Assembly: GCF_003428335.1 (NCBI RefSeq)
Contig: NZ_CP031704.1
Coordinates: 620,001 to 684,000, forward strand
DNA from: Solimonas sp. K1W22B-7
GTDB taxonomy: Bacteria; Pseudomonadota; Gammaproteobacteria; Nevskiales; Nevskiaceae
Length of the DNA: 64,000 nt
Reading direction: 5' to 3'
Shown: positions 59,787 to 64,000 of the stretch, piece by piece
How positions within the stretch are numbered: the stretch's first letter is position 1
Layout of the letters: each line of letters starts with the position of its first letter
Made by a program: the position numbers and the translations under genes
Notes under the pieces: generated by a model
What the model was told of the DNA's origin: nothing
The model's database searches: none
The model's input: only the letters and a program-made list of their open reading frames with translations

Positions 59787-62096
59787 ATGCAGGTCATTTC
59801 GGCGAACATGATGCACGTGACGCTGCGCGCACTGGCGCTGGCGGCAGCGACACTCCTGGCCGCCTGCGGCCGCTCCGAAGCGCCGTCGGGCACGGATACA
59901 CCGCCCACGGAGAATCCCCCGGGCACCGTGCAAGGCGAATGCGGCCCCGTGGTGCCCGGGCGCAAGCAGGCGCTGTACGGCGACCTGCATGTGCACACCA
60001 GCTATTCCTTCGACACCTACTTCTTCAACTCCATCAACGGCCCGCGCGAGGCGATCCGTTTCGCCAAGGGCGAGCCGGCGGGCTACCCCGCGGGTGACAC
60101 CGACCCCGACACGCCGGTGACGCACGAGACGCTGGACCGTCCGCTGGATTTCGTGGCGCTCACCGACCACGCCGAGTTCCTGGGGGCCTTCAAGCTGATC
60201 TGCGAAGCCGGCGGCGCGGTGCCGCCGGGGACCAACCCGGTGTGCAACATCATCGGCAACAACATCCGCGGCAACATCCGCGCCTTCGTCGAAGGCACGA
60301 CCACGCCGTTCCAGATTCTCATCCAGACGCTGCTGGCCGAGAGTCCCACGGACCGCAGCGCCTGGGCGCAGGAGCGCGCGATCACCGACGAAGAGTACGT
60401 GCCCTGCAGCTTCTCCACGCTGCACGGCTACGAGTTCAGTTCCAACAAGCGCGGCCAGATGCTGCACCGGAACATCATCTTCCGCGGCCCCGCCGACGAG
60501 GTGCCGGACACGGTGTTCGCCTCGGTGACGCTGACCAGCGGCATCGACGATCGCAACGTCAACGACGAGTGGATGCTGTTCGACCACCTGCAGACCGAGT
60601 GCGGCGGCGTTCCCGACTGCAAGGCGCTGACCATTCCGCACAGCGCCAACCTGTCGGACGGCCGCTTCTTCATGCCGCGCGACTTCGCCACCGGCCTGCC
60701 GCCGGGCCGAGACGGCGTGGCGCTGACGCGCGGCGACGCCGAGCTGCGGCGCAATTACGACCGCGTGTTCGAGATCTACCAGCACAAGGGCGGCTCGGAA
60801 TGCGCCGTGGGCCTGGAGGGCAACTACCTGGAAGGCGAAGAGGGCAGCTGCGACTTCGAGCTGACCAAGAACGTCTGCGCCGGCCTGCCGGACGATCCGC
60901 CGGCCTGCGCCAGGTACTGCACGGGCGATCCTTCGCGTGACCCCAGCTTCTGCTCGCTGCGCCAGGAGCCCACCTATCTCACGCGCGTCTGCGACACCGC
61001 CGGGCCCAACGGTGCCTCCGGCCCCGCCGCCAACTGCAGCACGCCGCTGGACTACTTCCGCAACATCATGGCCGAGGGCCTGAGCCTGCGCAGCGTGCTG
61101 GGGATCAACCCCTATCGCCAGGGCATCATCGCCAGCACCGACACGCACAACGGTACGCCGGGCATGACGCGCGAGCGCATGTACCCCGGCCACGGCGGCG
61201 TGCTGGAAGACGAGCCCAAGGACCACCTGGGCCTGTGGGCCTGCGACAACAAGAACCAGGACCCCAACGACCCGGCCAACTGCACCAACCGCGTCTTCAC
61301 CGACCGCGCGCGCGGCTTCGGCACCGGCGGCATGGCCGGCGTGTGGTCGGCCGAGAACACGCGCGGCCAAGTCTGGGACGCATTGCACCGCGGCGAGACT
61401 TTCGGTACCTCGGGCCCGCGCCTGCGCATCCGCATGCAGGCCAGCTGGACACCGCCGCCGGCCGACATCTGCGCGAAGCTGGCGCAGGGCGGCGAGAGCG
61501 TCACCCCTGCCACCGGCGCGGTGATGGGCGGCAACCTGCCGCCGAAGCCTGCCGGCGCCACGGCGCCCTACATCACCGTCTGGGCGATGCAGGACCCCGG
61601 CGGCTCGGAGCCGACGCTGCCGCTGCAGGCGATCGACATCGTCAAGGGCACGCTCGACGCCAGCGGTGCTCCGAAGGTGCGCGCCTACGACAACGTGGTG
61701 AAGACCACGCACCCGGTGCAGCGCCCGGCGCCGGACTGCTCGGTGGCCGTCGGCGGCCATCCCGACCAGCTCTGCGTCACCTGGCAGGACCCGGATTTCC
61801 ACGGCGACCGCGATGCCTACTGGTACGCCCGCACCCGCGAGATTCCCAGCTGCCGCTGGAGCACGCAGCTCTGCGTGTCCAAGGCCGTGAACTGCGCCGC
61901 GCTGGACCCTGCCAACGGCGTCTTCCCGGCCGAGAGCGGCTGGCAGGGCTACGAAGGCTGCTGCCGCATGGAAGGCGCGCCCGGCACGTTCCAAGGCCGC
62001 AACATTTTCGCAACGCTCGAGGAGCGCGCCTGGGCCTCGCCCGTCTGGTACGAAACCCCGGCACCCTCTCTGCTCAAGGCCAGGAAGCAACCATGA
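59787..62096 (+). CDS. DUF3604 lipoprotein with PHP-type metal site, second copy
   Basis: This encodes 769 residues from the ATG at 59787, which follows GGAG by six bases. ALAAATLLAACGRSE is a lipobox with Cys 27, so the protein is probably membrane-tethered. The motifs YGDLHVHTSYS (His 68 and 70), ALTDHAEFLG and ASTDTHNGTPG (about 448-458) match the first copy. Sequence divergence from that copy is large and the insert pattern differs, so the two probably have different substrates. It overlaps the SDR gene by four bases. Confidence 0.88.
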   Translation: MQVISANMMHVTLRALALAAATLLAACGRSEAPSGTDTPPTENPPGTVQGECGPVVPGRKQALYGDLHVHTSYSFDTYFFNSINGPREAIRFAKGEPAGYPAGDTDPDTPVTHETLDRPLDFVALTDHAEFLGAFKLICEAGGAVPPGTNPVCNIIGNNIRGNIRAFVEGTTTPFQILIQTLLAESPTDRSAWAQERAITDEEYVPCSFSTLHGYEFSSNKRGQMLHRNIIFRGPADEVPDTVFASVTLTSGIDDRNVNDEWMLFDHLQTECGGVPDCKALTIPHSANLSDGRFFMPRDFATGLPPGRDGVALTRGDAELRRNYDRVFEIYQHKGGSECAVGLEGNYLEGEEGSCDFELTKNVCAGLPDDPPACARYCTGDPSRDPSFCSLRQEPTYLTRVCDTAGPNGASGPAANCSTPLDYFRNIMAEGLSLRSVLGINPYRQGIIASTDTHNGTPGMTRERMYPGHGGVLEDEPKDHLGLWACDNKNQDPNDPANCTNRVFTDRARGFGTGGMAGVWSAENTRGQVWDALHRGETFGTSGPRLRIRMQASWTPPPADICAKLAQGGESVTPATGAVMGGNLPPKPAGATAPYITVWAMQDPGGSEPTLPLQAIDIVKGTLDASGAPKVRAYDNVVKTTHPVQRPAPDCSVAVGGHPDQLCVTWQDPDFHGDRDAYWYARTREIPSCRWSTQLCVSKAVNCAALDPANGVFPAESGWQGYEGCCRMEGAPGTFQGRNIFATLEERAWASPVWYETPAPSLLKARKQP

Positions 62097-62953
62097 TCAA
62101 GGATTTCAGGAACAAGCTCTGCGTCATCACCGGCGGCTCCAGCGGCATCGGGCTGGCGGTGGCCGAGGCGCTGGCACGCGAGGGCGCACGCCTGCTGCTG
62201 CTGGCGCGCGACCCCGCGCAGCTGGAGCGAGCCGCGCAGCAGCTGCGCGAGATGGGCGCGGCCGACGTCGCCACCATCAGCGCCGATGTGAGCCGCGACG
62301 AAGACATCGCGCGCCTGCCTGCCGCGATCCACGCCATGGGCCCGGCGGCAGACCTGGTGGTGAACAGCGCCGGCATCGTCAGCGGTGGCCTGATGCACGA
62401 GGTGCCGATGGCGGAATGGCGGCGCCTGCACGAGATCAACGTGCTGGGCGTGGTGCGCGTGATCAACGCCGTGGTACCCGACATGCTGGCGCGCTCCGCG
62501 CGCGGCGAGGGCGGCGGACACATCGTCAACATCGCCTCCGGCGCCGGCCTGGTCGGCTTCACCGGCCTGGGCAGCTACGTCGCCACCAAGGCCGCGGTGG
62601 TGGGTTTCAGCGAAAGCCTGCGCAGCGAACTGGCCGCCGCCGGCATCGGCGTCACCGCCGTGTGCCCGGGCTTCGTGCAGACCCCCATCGCCTCCAAGGT
62701 GCAGCTGTTCGGACGCATGGACACACCGCGCACGCAGGCCTTCATCCAGAACTGGTTCGTGCGCAACAACCTCAAGGCCGAAACCGTGGCCGCGCGCACG
62801 CTGTCCGCGGTGCGGGCCAACCGCGCGGTGATGGTGGTGGGCCGCGACGCCGTGTCGGGCTACTGGACCAAGCGCCTCGCACCCTGGCTGCTCGACCGCG
62901 TGATGAAGCGCTCCGCGCGACCGCTGACGGCCGCGCGCAAGAAAGCGGCGTAG
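62093..62953 (+). CDS. short-chain dehydrogenase/reductase
   Basis: This encodes 286 residues: TGGSSGIGLAVAEALAREGA (about 14-33), NSAG (about 91-94), the Ser in NIASGAGLVGF and the YVATK pair (about 161-165). The C-terminal extension RNNLKAETVAARTLSAVRAN is typical of classical SDRs near membranes. Its start overlaps the DUF3604 stop (ATGA), so it is the last gene of this operon. Substrate unknown. Confidence 0.9.
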   Translation: MIKDFRNKLCVITGGSSGIGLAVAEALAREGARLLLLARDPAQLERAAQQLREMGAADVATISADVSRDEDIARLPAAIHAMGPAADLVVNSAGIVSGGLMHEVPMAEWRRLHEINVLGVVRVINAVVPDMLARSARGEGGGHIVNIASGAGLVGFTGLGSYVATKAAVVGFSESLRSELAAAGIGVTAVCPGFVQTPIASKVQLFGRMDTPRTQAFIQNWFVRNNLKAETVAARTLSAVRANRAVMVVGRDAVSGYWTKRLAPWLLDRVMKRSARPLTAARKKAA

Positions 62954-62959
62954 TTTTCT

Positions 62960-63077
62960 CCCTCTCCCGCTGGCGGGAGAGGGCTGGGGTGAGGGTGGAG
63001 CCTTCAAACGGAGGCGCTGTGCGTAACCGCCACTGCACCACCCTCACCCCAACCCCTCTCCCGCCAGCGGGAGAGGG
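62960..63077. repeat. MITE-like palindromic element, copy 2
   Basis: This is the same element as 3190-3305 but in the other orientation: terminal hairpins CCCTCTCCCGCTGGCGGGAG and ...CCGCCAGCGGGAGAGGG with a conserved interior (GCCTTCAAACGGAGGCG, GTGCGTAACCGCC). In a 48-base stretch centred on the interior I count 42 matches to the reverse complement of copy 1. Confidence 0.82.
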
Positions 63078-63099
63078 CCCACCTGATTGAGAGTGCCCA

Positions 63100-64000
63100 T
63101 TGAAGAAGCTCCTGCTTGCCCTTGTCGCCTTGATCGCCATCAGCCTCGCCGCCTTCCAGCTGCCCGCCGTGCAGGACCGCCTGGTGGACCAGGCGATCCG
63201 CCGCAACATGGACAACGCCGACCGCGGCGCGCTGTTCAACGACGACGCGCTGCGCCTGCTGGTCTGCGGCAGCTCCTCGCCGTTCCCTTCCGAGGACCGC
63301 GCGCGGCCCTGCCTGGCCGTGATCGCCGGCGGCAAATTCTACGTGGTGGACACCGGCCCCGGCTCCTGGAACCGCATGGCGCTGCTGCGCATCCCCGGCG
63401 AGCGCATCGGTGGCGTGCTGCTGACGCATTTCCATTCCGACCATATCGGCGACCTCGGCGAGTTCAACATGCAGACCTGGGTCGCCGGCCGCCCCGGCCC
63501 GCTGCCGGTCTACGGCCCGCCGGGCGTGGAGCGCGTGGTCGCCGGCTATACCGAGGCCTATGCACTGGACAACGGCTACCGCGTCGCCCATCACAGCGCC
63601 GAGTTCCTGCCGCCCGGGAAGGGCCTGATGGAAGCGCATGCGGTGGACGCGCACGATGGCGCCAGGCCGCTGTTCACCGACGGCGAATTGCGCGTGACGA
63701 TCTTTCCCGTACACCACAACCCGATCGAGCCCGCCGTGGGCTACCGTTTCGACTACAAGGGGCGCTCGCTGGTGATCAGCGGCGACACCACCAAGGACCC
63801 GCGCCTCACCGCCGTGGCCAGGGGCGCAGACCTGCTGGCGCACGAGGCACAGAACCAGGAACTGGTCGCGCGCATGGCCAGCCTCGCCGGCGAACTGGAC
63901 CGCCCGCGCCTGAAGAAGGTGCTGGGCGACATCCCCAGCTACCACACCAGCCCGGTGGAAGCCGCCGGGGTGGCCAACGAGGCCGGCGTGAAGCTGCTGC
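63100..64000 (+). CDS. secreted metallo-beta-lactamase-fold hydrolase, truncated by window end
   Basis: At least 300 residues are encoded from a TTG start (MKKLLLALVALIAISLAAF, a signal peptide or anchor); no ATG precedes the homology. The metal site LTHFHSDHIGDLGEFN (HxHxDH, residues about 108-123) is intact, and VISGDTTKDP and LAHEAQNQELV supply later ligands. The layout resembles the ribonuclease Z/arylsulfatase-like branch with unknown substrate. The reading frame is still open at the last base of the window. Confidence 0.85.
   Translation, partial: MKKLLLALVALIAISLAAFQLPAVQDRLVDQAIRRNMDNADRGALFNDDALRLLVCGSSSPFPSEDRARPCLAVIAGGKFYVVDTGPGSWNRMALLRIPGERIGGVLLTHFHSDHIGDLGEFNMQTWVAGRPGPLPVYGPPGVERVVAGYTEAYALDNGYRVAHHSAEFLPPGKGLMEAHAVDAHDGARPLFTDGELRVTIFPVHHNPIEPAVGYRFDYKGRSLVISGDTTKDPRLTAVARGADLLAHEAQNQELVARMASLAGELDRPRLKKVLGDIPSYHTSPVEAAGVANEAGVKLL

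Noticed and set aside
59715-62090. 791-codon open frame antisense to the second DUF3604 gene
   Set aside because: Same reasons: low-complexity Arg/Ala/Gly composition and complete overlap with a gene carrying clear metal-site motifs.

Overview
This window is a GC-rich, densely coding stretch of a bacterial chromosome. Gene types and their relatives suggest a gammaproteobacterium of the Nevskiales/Solimonadaceae kind, or a close relative: two cytochrome P450s, a Tat-exported cholesterol oxidase, DUF1302 and DUF3604 proteins, several degradative CoA-pathway genes and many short palindromic repeats. That placement is inference. No rRNA, tRNA, CRISPR array or intact insertion sequence was recognised.

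Layout. 0-8.6 kb: housekeeping and accessory genes (YaiI, a VAT1-like oxidoreductase, MtgA, a DHA2-type exporter, a P450, a diguanylate cyclase). 8.6-23.1 kb: a catabolic island of two divergent pairs of transcription units. One pair is a tandem-GST fusion facing a glutathione reductase plus a GST. The other is an extradiol dioxygenase, FAA hydrolase and acyl-CoA ligase facing an acyltransferase, flavin hydroxylase and DUF1302 outer-membrane protein. Both divergent gaps carry the same 22-bp sequence, which holds overlapping -35 boxes for both directions, and a related palindrome precedes a TetR gene at the end of the island. I infer one regulon for an aromatic ring-cleavage pathway with glutathione-dependent steps. 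23.4-30.6 kb: cholesterol oxidase, thiolase, and a short-chain dehydrogenase/isochorismatase-like/alpha-beta hydrolase group facing a LysR gene. 30.7-32 kb: a Crp/Fnr regulator and two overlapping CsbD-like stress genes. 32-37.1 kb: a PaaX-type regulator facing an operon of two unusual crotonases, an epoxide hydrolase and a second P450.

37.1-53.6 kb: small secreted DUF1161 twins, an ABC-2 exporter, an ArsR/SRPBCC pair with two matching operators, HIT and DUF4169 genes, a diiron-like hydrolase facing a TetR gene, lexA with two SOS boxes and a divergent small membrane protein, a secreted seven-repeat protein, a thioredoxin-like/NTF2-like fusion, a DNA glycosylase, an NlpC/P60 enzyme, a second diguanylate cyclase, and a deletion scar joining the start of rtcB to the end of prfH.

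53.6-64 kb: two divergent sets built from the same parts, a HupE/UreJ-like membrane protein, a PpiC-like protein and DUF3604 (PHP-type metal site) proteins, followed by a short-chain dehydrogenase and a metallo-beta-lactamase-fold enzyme cut by the window end. The repeated association of metal-permease-like, foldase-like and metalloenzyme-like envelope proteins is the best candidate here for an undescribed system. At least five palindromic repeat families sit between genes; one about 117-bp element occurs twice, in opposite orientations, near the two ends of the window.
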